Positions 7,063 through 15,922 of a stretch of 64,000 nucleotides of DNA are shown in pieces. The position numbers and the translations under genes were made by a program. Every line of letters begins with the position of its first letter. Positions within the stretch are counted from its first letter, which is position 1. A model generated the notes under the pieces. It was given only the letters and a program-made list of their open reading frames with translations. It ran no database searches and was not told where the DNA came from. Source of the stretch: Tabrizicola sp. Its GTDB lineage: Bacteria > Pseudomonadota > Alphaproteobacteria > Rhodobacterales > Rhodobacteraceae. Location: contig NZ_JAEULO010000039.1 of the NCBI RefSeq assembly GCF_016793705.1, forward strand, positions 62,001-126,000. Direction: 5' to 3'.

Positions 7063-7875
7063 TCAGTGGGCCGGGGCGCGGACCGCGTCCATCAGGCCCC
7101 GCCCGCCGTCGATCGTCAGCACCTGGCCGGTGACGAAGCCTGCCGCGTCCGAGGCGAGGAACTGCACCGCCTCGGCCAGCTCCGCCGGGGCGGCGATCCG
7201 GCCCAGGGGTGTGGCCCCGGTAATCTCGTCCCGGAAACCGGGGTTCTCCTTCAAGGCCACTTGCAGGCTCGCGCTCATCACGCTGCCGAAGGCCACCGCA
7301 TTTACCCGGATCCCCTTCGGCGCCAGCGCCAGCGCCAGCGAGCGCGTCATCTGGTCCATCGCCGCCGCCGCCATCGAATAGGCCAGAAGCTCGGGCCGCG
7401 TCGCCTGCGCGGTGGTCGAGGACAGGTTGATGATCGAGCCGAGCATCGTCCCCTCCTCGACCTCGGCCCGCTGGGCGTGCTGGATCATCCGCTTCGCCGC
7501 CATCTGCGACATCCGAAGCGCCGAGAGCACATTCTGCCGCCAGAGTTCCTCCACCCCATCCGCCTCGGGGTTGAGAAGGTCCGAGACCAGCATCCGGCGG
7601 CTGGCATTCACCAGGATGTCCACCCGGTCGAAGGCGTCGATGGTGGCGGACAGAAGGTTGGCGATGGTCAGCTTCTCGGTCAGGTCGCCCGCAAACATCC
7701 GGATCGGCCCTTCCGCACGGGCATCTTCGCCGACCTCGGCCTCCAGCCGCCCCTCGTCGACATCGGCGAACATCACGTTCGCGCCCTTGTCGACCAGATG
7801 CCGGGCGATGGCCAGCCCGATGCCCGAGGCGGAGCCGGTGACGATGGCAGTCTTGCCGGAAACGGAAAAGGACAT
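7063..7875 (-). CDS. SDR-family oxidoreductase lacking the catalytic lysine
   Basis: The 270-residue Rossmann protein has the cofactor motif TGSASGIG (residues 13-20), an ADVD acidic turn suggesting NAD preference, and NAS in place of NAG. The active-site region reads SSTT...LAYSMAAAA, so the serine and tyrosine are present but alanine stands where the YxxxK lysine should be. The C-terminal GQVLTIDGGRGL segment is standard for the family. Such proteins are annotated as SDR oxidoreductases, but catalysis by the usual Ser-Tyr-Lys route is doubtful. It is followed at nine bases by the methyltransferase gene's end on the same strand, so the two form a transcription unit. Confidence 0.85.
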   Translation of the reverse strand: MSFSVSGKTAIVTGSASGIGLAIARHLVDKGANVMFADVDEGRLEAEVGEDARAEGPIRMFAGDLTEKLTIANLLSATIDAFDRVDILVNASRRMLVSDLLNPEADGVEELWRQNVLSALRMSQMAAKRMIQHAQRAEVEEGTMLGSIINLSSTTAQATRPELLAYSMAAAAMDQMTRSLALALAPKGIRVNAVAFGSVMSASLQVALKENPGFRDEITGATPLGRIAAPAELAEAVQFLASDAAGFVTGQVLTIDGGRGLMDAVRAPAH

Positions 7876-7884
7876 GGGCGGCCT

Positions 7885-8877
7885 CTAGGGTTTGGCCCGA
7901 AGCGGATCGCGTCTGGGCTTGGTGGCATGGATCACGCGGAAGGCGCCGTCACCCGCGACCTCCCTGACGTCCAGGAAGCAGTCCGCCAGTGCGGCGTCAT
8001 AGGGCAGGTGGCGGTTGGCGACCAGCCAGAGGCTGCCGTCGGGCGCCAGCATCCGCCGGGCGGCGCGGATGAAACCGGCCCCGAGCGCGGGGTCGGCGGC
8101 GCGGCCGGTGTGGAAGGGCGGGTTCATGACGACAGCGTCCAGCAGCGTCTCGGGCCGCCAGGTCGTCGCATCCGCCCAGTGGAACCTCGCGCGGGGATCG
8201 GGGATGTTGACCTTCGCGCAGTCCAGCGCATCGGCTTCGGCCTCAACCAGGTCCAGCTTCTTCACGCCGGGCCGCTTCAGGATCTCCGTCGCGAGGAATC
8301 CCCAGCCCGCCCCCAGATCGGCGACCTTGCCAACCAGCTTCGCGGGCAAGGCGGCAGCCAGGAGAAGCGACCCCCGGTCCGGCCCGTCCGCCGAGAAGGT
8401 GCCCGGCAGGGTCTGGAACCCCTCGACCATGGAGGGCTTCGCCCGCCAGTCCGACAGGTCCACCCCCGCCGGGAACGATGCCAGCTTGCCATGCGCCTTC
8501 GACAGGCTCTCTGACAGGTCCACCCGCCCGCGCAGGTCCTTCAGCCCAGTGTCGATCCCGTCGGTCTTCTGCCCGTCGACCGCGATCCAGCCGCTCGGGG
8601 CGACCTCCACCGCCGCCTGTGCGATCAGTGCGCGGGCCGCCTCGCGCGAACGGGGCAGGCAGACGATGGCCGCCGCATAGGGCGCGGCCGGCGCGACCGA
8701 GTGGCGGGCTGCAAAGTAATCGTGGTCCGGCTTGAACCCGGTCAGCACCACCACCCGCCCCTCGGGCAGGGCGGACAGGTCGTCGCCGATCCGGGGCCGG
8801 TAGACCGCGATCCGGCCCGATACTGGCAGGGTCAGCGCGCCGGTTTCCAGCGCCAGGGACAGACGGGCAGACCGCAT
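7885..8877 (-). CDS. class I SAM-dependent methyltransferase, RsmC-like (rRNA guanine-N2)
   Basis: The 330-residue protein has a degenerate N-terminal domain and a C-terminal catalytic domain with VADLGAGWGFLATEIL (SAM binding, near residues 184-199) and VVMNPPFHTG (the NPPY/F motif of base N-methylases, near residue 250). This two-domain layout is that of RsmC/RlmG small-subunit rRNA m2G methyltransferases. The start at 8877 is the first ATG. It lies just upstream of the SDR gene on the same strand. Family placement is firm; the exact rRNA position is inference. Confidence 0.85.
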   Translation of the reverse strand: MRSARLSLALETGALTLPVSGRIAVYRPRIGDDLSALPEGRVVVLTGFKPDHDYFAARHSVAPAAPYAAAIVCLPRSREAARALIAQAAVEVAPSGWIAVDGQKTDGIDTGLKDLRGRVDLSESLSKAHGKLASFPAGVDLSDWRAKPSMVEGFQTLPGTFSADGPDRGSLLLAAALPAKLVGKVADLGAGWGFLATEILKRPGVKKLDLVEAEADALDCAKVNIPDPRARFHWADATTWRPETLLDAVVMNPPFHTGRAADPALGAGFIRAARRMLAPDGSLWLVANRHLPYDAALADCFLDVREVAGDGAFRVIHATKPRRDPLRAKP

Positions 8878-8937
8878 GGGCGGGGGCTCAGGCCCCCAGG
8901 CTCCTCGGGACCGGGCCGCTTCTGGCGGGGAACGGGA

Positions 8938-9258
8938 TCATTCCTTTTCCATCGTGCATTGCAGCGGATGCTGGTGCCGGCGCGCGAAATCCATCACCTG
9001 CGCCACCTTGGTCTCGGCCACCTCGAAGCTGAACACCCCCACCACCGCCAGCCCCTTCTTATGCACCGTCAGCATGATCTCGAAGGCCTGGGCATGGTTC
9101 AGGCCGAAGAACCGCTCCAGCACATGCACCACGAATTCCATCGGCGTGTAGTCGTCGTTCAGAAGCAGCACCTTGTAAAGCGGTGGGCGCTCGGTCTTGG
9201 TCCTGGTCTTGGTCAAGACCCGCGTGTCATTCCCCGGGCCATCGGTCTTGTCGGACAT
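8938..9258 (-). CDS. clpS: ATP-dependent Clp protease adaptor ClpS
   Basis: ClpS delivers N-degron substrates to ClpA. The 106-residue protein has a short disordered N-terminus ([10 protein letters not shown]) followed by the canonical core [20 protein letters not shown] and the helix region [20 protein letters not shown]. The NDD motif and the HVLERFF helix form the N-end residue pocket. An open frame extends 48 codons upstream, but the ATG at 9258 gives the normal family length. It is divergent from a HAD phosphatase gene. clpA is not adjacent in this window. Confidence 0.95.
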   Translation of the reverse strand: MSDKTDGPGNDTRVLTKTRTKTERPPLYKVLLLNDDYTPMEFVVHVLERFFGLNHAQAFEIMLTVHKKGLAVVGVFSFEVAETKVAQVMDFARRHQHPLQCTMEKE

Positions 9259-9367
9259 GGTCAATGGGCGGATAGACAAGGGAACCATGCTCCGGGCTGT
9301 GGGATTCGGGGTTGCAACTGACCTCTGAAATATAGCCTCTTTTGCCCAAACGAAAAGAGGGGCGGCC

Positions 9368-10069
9368 ATGCTGACCACCATCGGCTTCGATGCGGACGAC
9401 ACGCTCTGGCAGAACGAGGCCTTCTTTCGCCTGACCCAGGGACGTTTCCTTCAGGTTCTGGCCGACCATGCCGCACCCGACCGTCTGGCCGAACGGCTGG
9501 AGGCGGCCGAACGGCGGAACCTGGCCTATTACGGCTTCGGCGTGAAGGGTTTCACCCTGTCGATGATCGAGACGGCGGTCGAGGTCACGGAAGGCCGGGT
9601 GCCCGGCGCGGTGATCGCCGACCTGATTGCGCTGGGGCGCGAGCTTCTGGAACATCCGATGGAGCTTCTGCCGCATGTGCGGGCGACGGTGACGGCGCTG
9701 GCCGCGGGCTACCGGCTGGTCCTGATCACCAAGGGCGATCTTCTGCACCAGGAGAAGAAGCTGGCACAATCCGGCCTGGGCGACCTTTTCGACGGGGTCG
9801 AGATCGTGTCGGACAAGACCGAGGCGACCTATCGCACCGCCTTCGCCCGCCATGGAACCGGGGCGGACCAGGCGATGATGGTCGGCAATTCGCTGAAGTC
9901 CGACGTGATCCCTGCGCTGCAGGCCGGGGCCTGGGGCGTGCATGTCCCGCACGAACACGAATGGGCGTTCGAGGCGGCAGAAACGCCGGTCGAGCATCGG
10001 CGGTTCCATGCTCTCGCCGATCTGGGCGATCTGCCCGCGCTGGTGGATCAGCTGGCGAGAACCCCATAG
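9368..10069 (+). CDS. HAD-superfamily hydrolase
   Basis: The 233-residue protein shows HAD motif I as [10 protein letters not shown] (nucleophile Asp8, acid Asp10), motif II as LITKGD (near residue 120), motif III around a lysine in [11 protein letters not shown] or SDKTEATY, and motif IV as [13 protein letters not shown]. An alpha-helical cap lies between motifs I and II. This fits the YjjG/phosphoglycolate-phosphatase-like branch; substrates are usually small phosphorylated metabolites. A GAGGGGCGGCC run precedes the ATG. An eight-base inverted repeat (CCTCTTTT...AAAAGAGG, 9339-9363) overlaps the leader. Confidence 0.88.
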   Translation: MLTTIGFDADDTLWQNEAFFRLTQGRFLQVLADHAAPDRLAERLEAAERRNLAYYGFGVKGFTLSMIETAVEVTEGRVPGAVIADLIALGRELLEHPMELLPHVRATVTALAAGYRLVLITKGDLLHQEKKLAQSGLGDLFDGVEIVSDKTEATYRTAFARHGTGADQAMMVGNSLKSDVIPALQAGAWGVHVPHEHEWAFEAAETPVEHRRFHALADLGDLPALVDQLARTP

Positions 10070-10258
10070 CTAGGGACCAGCTTGCCGCAAAACCCAAGAT
10101 ATGCCCGTATCGGCGGAGTCTTGCTGCATCCCTGCAACTGCGTGAACTATCGCTTGAAAGCCATTGGATTTTTTGGGTTTTCGGACGCCCGCACCTGTGC
10201 TAGCCTTCCCGTCGAGGCAGAATAACGGCACCGGAAAATCCGGGCCAGCAGGCAAAGG

Positions 10259-12241
10259 GTGGGCGACGTGGCATCGCTTCTCGGGCGGATTTATCGCGCT
10301 ATTTTCATGGCATTTGTCGTCAGCACCGTCGTGGTGACGTCTCCTGTTATGGCCGCACCCTTCGCGGCCATCGTGATGGACGGGCGTACCGGCGAGGTGC
10401 TCTACGAAAAGAACGCCGATGCCCGGCTGCATCCGGCGTCGCTGACCAAGATGATGACGCTCTACATCGTCTTCCAGGAAATCGAGGCCGGGCGTCTCTC
10501 GCTCGACACCAAGGTCACGGTGACGAAGTACGCCGCCTCGCAGCCGCCGTCGCGACTGGGTCTGAAGCCCGGCCAGAAGATCGCGGTGCGCTACCTGATC
10601 CGCGCCGCGGCGATCAAGTCGGCCAACGATGCGGCGGCCGCACTCGGCGACCATATCGGCGGCGACCATGTGACCTTCGCCAAGCGGATGACCAGGACCG
10701 CGCGGCAGCTGGGGATGGACAACACCACCTTCAAGAACGCGAACGGCCTGACGGCCGAGGGGCACCTGTCGACCGCCCGCGACATGAACACGCTGGGTCG
10801 GCACCTGTTCTACGATTTCCCGCAATACTACCACATCTTCTCGCGCCGGACGGCGGATGCGGGAATCGCCCAGGTGTCGAACACCAACACCCGCTTCCTC
10901 GACAGCTACGAAGGCGCGGACGGGATCAAGACCGGCTACACCTCTCCCGCCGGGTTCAACCTGACCGCCTCGGCGCATCGCGGCAACAAGCACATCATCG
11001 CGACGGTCTTCGGCGGCACCTCCACCGCCAACCGCAACGCCAAGATGGCCGAGCTGATGGACTTGGGCTTCGGCAAGGCGAAGAACAACGTCAAGGAGAA
11101 ACCGCCGGTGGCTGCGGCCGTCGAGGATGCGCTGGTCGCCTCGCTTGAGACCGGGATCGACGAGATCGACGCCGAGGGCGGCGCGGGCAAGATCGTGCGG
11201 GTCTCGGGTGAGGTGAAGACCTCGCCGCGTCCGAAGGCGCGCCCCGTCGCGCCGACCGTGTCGGACGATGTCGCCATCGCTATGGCCGAGGGCATCGACG
11301 GGGCGCTCGCCGAAGCGACCGCGGCGCCCGCTCCGGAGGGGACGCTGGAGTTCCAGGCCGAAGCGATGGCCGAAGCAGCGACCGACGCTGCGCCTCCGGT
11401 TGAACCCGAGGTGGCCCTCGCGGCTGCCGATCTGCCAGAGGTGACGTCAGAGGTTGCCGTGGTCGAGCCCGAGGCTGCACCCGTCGAGGTCGCGACCGCA
11501 GAACCCGCAGTCGTCTCCGATGCGCCGGGCAGCTTCGAGGCGCAGGCCGCCGCGCTGGCCTCCGGCGCGCCTCCGGCCGAGACGCAGGTCGCGGCCCTGA
11601 CGCCAGCGGAAGAACCCGCTGCGGTGGCCGAACCCGACCCGGCGCTTGCGGGCATGAAGCCCAGGGCCCGACCCGAAGGAATGACCGTTCAGTTGGCGAC
11701 CGTCGAGCCGGTTGCCGATCCGGAGATGCCCGCCGTGGAGGAGGTCGTGGTGGCCGACGCCGCGCCGGAGCTGGTCGTCACCGACCCCGGCACCGAAGTC
11801 GCTGCCGCCGCACCGGAAACCCTGCTCGCCGATGTGACCGGGGTCGAAACCGTGGCTGCGCCCGCGACCGTCGGTCCGGCGCCGGTGGAACTGGCAGCGG
11901 TGGTTCCGGCCACCAAACGCAGCGCGCCGATCTTCGATGCGGTGGAAGTGACCGAGCCTGCCGCAGAAGCGGACGAGGAAGTGGTCGTGGTGATGTCCAC
12001 CTCGGGTGGGCGGCATTTCGGAGTGAACGTAGGCGAGTATCCCTCGCGCTATGAGGCGGAGAAGGCGCTTCTGAAGACCGCGCTGGCGGAAAGCGCCACG
12101 CTGAACGACGGGCTGCGCAAGACGACCCAGTCGGGTGGGGCCTGGCGGGCGAGCTTCATGGGGCTGACCGAGGAACAGGCCGAACTGGCCTGCCGTCGGC
12201 TGACGGCTCGCGCCGTGCCTTGCGAAACCGTGGGGGGGTGA
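10259..12241 (+). CDS. D-alanyl-D-alanine carboxypeptidase (PBP5 type) with long linker and SPOR domain
   Basis: The N-terminal domain carries the three penicillin-binding motifs: SLTK (Ser61/Lys64), SAN (Ser121) and KTG (224-226). It follows a hydrophobic N-terminal segment (AIFMAFVVSTVVVTSPVMAA) that acts as signal or anchor. It would trim the terminal D-Ala of peptidoglycan stem peptides. After about residue 290 comes a roughly 290-residue low-complexity linker rich in Ala, Pro, Glu and Val. A C-terminal SPOR domain follows (about 580-660, starting near GGRHFGVNVGEYPSRYEAE), which binds denuded glycan at septa. Starts at GTG 10259 or GTG 10268 are both possible. The total of 660 residues is long for PBP5. 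Confidence 0.92.
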   Translation: MGDVASLLGRIYRAIFMAFVVSTVVVTSPVMAAPFAAIVMDGRTGEVLYEKNADARLHPASLTKMMTLYIVFQEIEAGRLSLDTKVTVTKYAASQPPSRLGLKPGQKIAVRYLIRAAAIKSANDAAAALGDHIGGDHVTFAKRMTRTARQLGMDNTTFKNANGLTAEGHLSTARDMNTLGRHLFYDFPQYYHIFSRRTADAGIAQVSNTNTRFLDSYEGADGIKTGYTSPAGFNLTASAHRGNKHIIATVFGGTSTANRNAKMAELMDLGFGKAKNNVKEKPPVAAAVEDALVASLETGIDEIDAEGGAGKIVRVSGEVKTSPRPKARPVAPTVSDDVAIAMAEGIDGALAEATAAPAPEGTLEFQAEAMAEAATDAAPPVEPEVALAAADLPEVTSEVAVVEPEAAPVEVATAEPAVVSDAPGSFEAQAAALASGAPPAETQVAALTPAEEPAAVAEPDPALAGMKPRARPEGMTVQLATVEPVADPEMPAVEEVVVADAAPELVVTDPGTEVAAAAPETLLADVTGVETVAAPATVGPAPVELAAVVPATKRSAPIFDAVEVTEPAAEADEEVVVVMSTSGGRHFGVNVGEYPSRYEAEKALLKTALAESATLNDGLRKTTQSGGAWRASFMGLTEEQAELACRRLTARAVPCETVGG

Positions 12242-12245
12242 GACG

Positions 12246-12923
12246 ATGGTTGCGCTGGTCTTCCCCGCCCTGCCGACCGTGACCCTGCCTGTCACCGGCC
12301 GCGCCGAACGCTTCCCGGTCCGCCGCATCTTCTGCGTGGGCCGGAACTATGCCGAGCATACCAAGGAGATGGGGGGCGACCCCGCGAAGGAAGCGCCGTT
12401 CTTCTTCACCAAGCCCGCCGATGCGGTGGTCGAGTCCGGCTCGCGCATCCCCTACCCTCCGGCCACCAAGAACCTCCATCACGAGGGGGAACTGGTGGTG
12501 GCCATCGGCAAGGGCGGCGCGATGGTGTCGGAGGAGGGGGCCGAGGCGATGATCTGGGGGCATGCGGCGGGGAACGACCTGACCCGGCGCGACTTGCAGG
12601 CCGAGGCGAAGGAGCGGCGGCGGCCCTGGGACATGGCGAAGGGGTTCGACAAGTCGGCGGTGGTGGGGGCGATCCGGCCCGGGCCGCTGCCGGGGGCGCG
12701 GCTGCGCTGCTCGGTCAACGGGGCGGTGCGGCAGGAGGCCTCGACCACGGAGATGATCTGGACCCCGGCCTCGATCATCGCGGCCCTGTCGCAGATGGTC
12801 AGCCTGTCGCCGGGGGACCTGATCTTCACCGGCACCCCCGCGGGGGTGGGACCCCTGAACCGGGGCGATACCTGCAAGGTGGAGATCGAGGGATTGCAGT
12901 CGGCCAGCGTGACGATCGCCTGA
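12246..12923 (+). CDS. fumarylacetoacetate hydrolase family protein
   Basis: The 225-residue protein has the FAH-fold signatures FCVGRNYAEH, the metal-binding HHEGELVVAIGK, GNDLTRRDLQ and a final IFTGTPAGVGPL. Family members are acylpyruvases, oxaloacetate decarboxylases or 2-keto-acid hydratases that use Mg2+ on beta-dicarbonyl compounds. It lies four bases after the carboxypeptidase stop and is probably co-transcribed. The 84-base gap after it has two inverted repeats (12926-12940 and 12958-13009). The substrate is not predictable. Confidence 0.9.
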   Translation: MVALVFPALPTVTLPVTGRAERFPVRRIFCVGRNYAEHTKEMGGDPAKEAPFFFTKPADAVVESGSRIPYPPATKNLHHEGELVVAIGKGGAMVSEEGAEAMIWGHAAGNDLTRRDLQAEAKERRRPWDMAKGFDKSAVVGAIRPGPLPGARLRCSVNGAVRQEASTTEMIWTPASIIAALSQMVSLSPGDLIFTGTPAGVGPLNRGDTCKVEIEGLQSASVTIA

Positions 12924-12925
12924 CC

Positions 12926-13009
12926 TGTCCACGGTGGACAAACGCCGCGATACCAATGAAATCAAGGCCTTGGCATTTTCCGTTAGGGCGGTCTTAACTT
13001 CTTGATTTC
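12926..13009. repeat. two inverted repeats between convergent FAH and ccoS genes
   Basis: TGTCCAC-G-GTGGACA (12926-12940) is a perfect seven-base inverted repeat just past the FAH stop. A second pair, GAAATCAAG (12958-12966) and CTTGATTTC (13001-13009), runs into the end of ccoS. The regions converge, so these may be bidirectional termination structures. No T tract is obvious. Confidence 0.4.
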
Positions 13010-13166
13010 AGGGCTTCGGCTTGTCGTCCCAATCCTTCGTCAGGATGCGGTTCGCGTCGCCCTCGGGGTCGTCGAACTGCTTGGTCCGCATCGCCCAGAA
13101 GAAGGCGGCGAGGCCGATGCCTCCGAGGAGGAGCGAGACCGGGATCAGGATCGCGAGGATTTCCAT
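13008..13166 (-). CDS. ccoS: cbb3-type cytochrome oxidase assembly protein CcoS
   Basis: The 52-residue protein has one N-terminal transmembrane helix (ILIPVSLLLGGIGLAAFFWAM) followed by the typical CcoS tail KQFDDPEGDANRIL. CcoS is needed for cofactor insertion into the cbb3 oxidase. It overlaps the end of ccoI by one base and is the last gene of ccoGHIS. It is shorter than the usual annotation cut-off but clear by family and context. Confidence 0.93.
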   Translation of the reverse strand: MEILAILIPVSLLLGGIGLAAFFWAMRTKQFDDPEGDANRILTKDWDDKPKP

Positions 13167-15466
13167 TACTTCAGCCGCATCGCGTTGAGCGAGACCGTGA
13201 TCGAGGACAGCGACATGGCCAGCGCGGCGGCCAGCGGCGTGGCGTGGCCGATCAGCGCCAGGGGGACGGCGATGATGTTGTAGCCGCCGGAGATCAGGAA
13301 GTTCTCGATCATGCGGCGGGCGGACTGGCGACCGATCCGCACCGCGTCGGCGATGGGGGCGATGTCCTGGCCGAGAAGCACGATGTCGGAGGCGACCCGT
13401 GCGGCGTCCAGAGCGGAGGCGGGGGAGATCGAGACATGCGCGGCGGCGAGGGCGGCGGTGTCGTTCAGGCCGTCGCCGACCATCAGGACCTTGCGTCCTT
13501 CGGCTGACAAGGCGGCGACGCGGGCGGCTTTTTCGGCGGGGAGGACCCCGGCCTTCCACTGCGGAATGCCGAGGCGTTGCGCCAGATCCTTGACCGGGGC
13601 TTCGGCGTCGCCGGACAAGAGTTCGACCTGCATCCCGGCGGCTTTCAACGCCCTGACGGCGGCTTCCGCGCCGGGGCGGAGGCGGTCGGTGAAGGCGAAG
13701 GCGTGGGTCTGTGTGGGGACGCGGGCCCCCACCCCCAGCCCCTCCCCACGGGGGGGAGGGGAGGCGCTTAGGGTCGGCGTTGCGAGGGACTGGATGCCGG
13801 GTGCGGGGGTCTCGGCAATGGAGAGGTAGGTCGCGGTCATTGGCAGCGGGTCGGCGCCGCACCAGTCGGCGCGGCCAAGGCGGACGCGGGTGCCGTGATA
13901 AGCGCCTTCGATGCCCTGGCCGGGGACTTCGCGGATGTCGGTCACATCGGCAGGCGCGATGCCCAGACCGCGGGCGCCATCGGCCAGCGCGCGGGCGAGC
14001 GGGTGGGAGGAGCCTGCGGCGAGGGCGGCGGCGACGGCCACCGCTTCGCGGGGTTGGTCGGCCAGCGCCACGGGTTCGGGCGCACCGAGGGTCAGGGTGC
14101 CGGTCTTGTCGAAGACGACAGTATCGACCTCGGCCAGACGCTCCAGCGCAGTGCCGTGCTTGATCAGGAGGCCCTTCCGGAACAGCCGACCGGAGGCGGA
14201 GGTGATCACCGCCGGGACGGCGAGGCCAAGCGCGCAGGGGCAGGTGATGATCAGCACGGCGGCGGAGATGTTGATTGCATAGCGCACGTCGCCGCCGGTG
14301 GCCCAGATCCAGTAGCCGAAAGCGCTGAACGACAGGATATGGACGAGCGGCGAGTAGAGCCGCGATGCCCGGTCAGCGAGGCTGGTGTAGCGGGTCTTGG
14401 TGCCTTCGGCGACGGCGACGAGGTCGGCCATGCGGTGCAGGCTGGAGTCCTTGCCCGCTGCCGTGACCTGCACCGTCAAGGGGCCGGTCAGGTTGACCTC
14501 GCCCGCGCTGACCACGGTGTCCTGCCCCGCCGGGACGGGCAGGCTTTCGCCGGTGAGGAGGCTGCGGTCCAGCTCCGAAGCGCCGTGGAGGACGATCCCG
14601 TCCACCGGCATCCGCGCGCCGGGGCGGACGAGGACCAGGTCGCCGGGCTGCACCTCGGCGATGGGCATTTCGACCTCGGCGCCCTCGACCATGAGGATAG
14701 CGCGGGGGACTTCGAGGGCGGCCAGTTCCTCGGCGGCGGAGCGGGCCACGGCGCGGGTGCGGTGGTCGAGGTAGCGGCCCAGAAGCAGGAAGAAGGCCAG
14801 CATGACGGCGGCGTCGAAATAGGCGTGGTGGCCGGACATCGCGGTTTCGTAGACCGAGATCGAGGAGGCGAGGATCAGGGCGAGGGAGATCGGCACGTCC
14901 ATGCCGAGCTTGCCCTGGCGGAGGGAGGCCCAGGCGGATTTGAAGAAGGGCTGGCCGGCGAAGATCACCGTCGGCAGGGCGATGGCGCCGGAAATCCAGT
15001 GGAAGAGGTCGCGCGTGGCAGCCTCGGCCCCCGACCAGACGGCGACGGAGAGGAGCATCACGTTCATCATCGAGAAGAAGGCGACGCCGAGGCGCATCAG
15101 GAGTTCACGGCCCTGACGGTCGGTCTCGGTGGCGGAGAGGAGGCCGGGGTCAAGCTCATGCGCTTCCTGCCCCTGCCCTTCCAGTACCGCGATCAGCTGG
15201 GCGGCGGTGACAGAGGGCTCGGCCTCGACCGAGACGCGCTTGAGGGTCAGGTTCACGCGGGCGGAGAGGACGCCGGGAACAGCCTGCACGGCGGCCTCGA
15301 CGGTGGAGATCGACTGCGCGCCGCCTGCGTTCGGGAGCGACAGGACGATGCGGCCCGCGCGGTCGGCACGAAGGGCGGCGATGCGTTCGGCGGCGGGCAC
15401 GACGACGCAGGCCGGGCAGGCCGAGACCGGGGCGCGGCTGTCCGCGAAGTCTTCGGCCAGTGCCAT
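13166..15466 (-). CDS. ccoI: CcoI copper-translocating P1B-type ATPase for cbb3 oxidase assembly
   Basis: The 766-residue copper exporter supplies Cu for the binuclear centre of cbb3 oxidase. Visible are a CPAC site at the N-terminus (17-20), a degenerate metal-binding domain, the LLTGES actuator loop, the intramembrane TCPCALGLAVP, the phosphorylation site VFDKTGTL, and the hinge MVGDGLNDTAAL. A proline/glycine-rich insert of about 35 residues, including SASPPPRGEGLGVGARV, lies between the nucleotide-binding region and FTDRLRPGA. It is encoded by a palindromic repeat (see 13739-13761) and is not part of the usual family sequence. The reading frame remains open, so the protein may still function. 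It lies four bases after ccoH. Confidence 0.95.
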   Translation of the reverse strand: MALAEDFADSRAPVSACPACVVVPAAERIAALRADRAGRIVLSLPNAGGAQSISTVEAAVQAVPGVLSARVNLTLKRVSVEAEPSVTAAQLIAVLEGQGQEAHELDPGLLSATETDRQGRELLMRLGVAFFSMMNVMLLSVAVWSGAEAATRDLFHWISGAIALPTVIFAGQPFFKSAWASLRQGKLGMDVPISLALILASSISVYETAMSGHHAYFDAAVMLAFFLLLGRYLDHRTRAVARSAAEELAALEVPRAILMVEGAEVEMPIAEVQPGDLVLVRPGARMPVDGIVLHGASELDRSLLTGESLPVPAGQDTVVSAGEVNLTGPLTVQVTAAGKDSSLHRMADLVAVAEGTKTRYTSLADRASRLYSPLVHILSFSAFGYWIWATGGDVRYAINISAAVLIITCPCALGLAVPAVITSASGRLFRKGLLIKHGTALERLAEVDTVVFDKTGTLTLGAPEPVALADQPREAVAVAAALAAGSSHPLARALADGARGLGIAPADVTDIREVPGQGIEGAYHGTRVRLGRADWCGADPLPMTATYLSIAETPAPGIQSLATPTLSASPPPRGEGLGVGARVPTQTHAFAFTDRLRPGAEAAVRALKAAGMQVELLSGDAEAPVKDLAQRLGIPQWKAGVLPAEKAARVAALSAEGRKVLMVGDGLNDTAALAAAHVSISPASALDAARVASDIVLLGQDIAPIADAVRIGRQSARRMIENFLISGGYNIIAVPLALIGHATPLAAALAMSLSSITVSLNAMRLK
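13739..13761. repeat. palindromic repeat element read in frame within ccoI
   Basis: A perfect nine-base stem (CCCCTCCCC / GGGGAGGGG) with a five-base loop sits inside a roughly 75-base GC-rich segment (about 13715-13795). On the ccoI strand this encodes SPPPRGEGLGVGAR, a signature of a palindromic repeat common between genes in many proteobacteria. Its phase adds residues without a stop codon. Confidence 0.7.
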
Positions 15467-15469
15467 TTG

Positions 15470-15922
15470 TCAGCCCTTCACGTAAAGCTCGGAGCGCTGT
15501 TCGAAGAGCGTCCCGTCGGCGGAGCGGGCGGTGACCTTGATCATCCATTTGCCTTTGTGGAGGGGCAGGTCGGCGGTGTAGAGGTCGCCCACGCGGGCGA
15601 AGACGGGGTAGGCGTCGTCCTTGGCCTCGGTCGTGCGACCGACGAGGACCTGGAGGTCTTCGACGGCAACGGGAAGGCCGTCGCGCCCGTGGAAGGCAAG
15701 GGTCATCCGGCCCTGGTCATAGCCGGGGGTCATCGACCAGCCCAGGCTTTCCTGAGCGGCCTTGCGGGCGTTGAAGCCTTGGGAAGCGACGTAGGAATTG
15801 TCGACTTCCAGCCCCGGGAAGGTGCTGACCGCCTTGACGGCGAGGAGGACGTTCACCCCGATGATCACGGCGAAGGCGCTGGCCGTGATCGCGAACACAT
15901 GCTTGCCGGTCAGTTCAGCCAT
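15470..15922 (-). CDS. ccoH: CcoH/FixH cbb3 oxidase assembly protein
   Basis: FixH/CcoH is a membrane protein with a periplasmic domain that stabilises the CcoI-oxidase assembly complex. The 150-residue protein has an N-terminal transmembrane helix (VFAITASAFAVIIGVNVLLA), then the FixH-typical SYVASQGFN segment and a beta-rich domain ending LYVKG. The ATG at 15922 (MAELTGKH) gives the normal family length; open frame upstream overlaps ccoG and lacks similarity. It overlaps ccoG by eight bases, consistent with co-translation. Confidence 0.93.
   Translation of the reverse strand: MAELTGKHVFAITASAFAVIIGVNVLLAVKAVSTFPGLEVDNSYVASQGFNARKAAQESLGWSMTPGYDQGRMTLAFHGRDGLPVAVEDLQVLVGRTTEAKDDAYPVFARVGDLYTADLPLHKGKWMIKVTARSADGTLFEQRSELYVKG

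Noticed and set aside
13166-15466. ccoI considered as a pseudogene because of its insert.
   Set aside because: The insert is in frame and all catalytic motifs (CPC, DKTGT, GDGxND) are intact.
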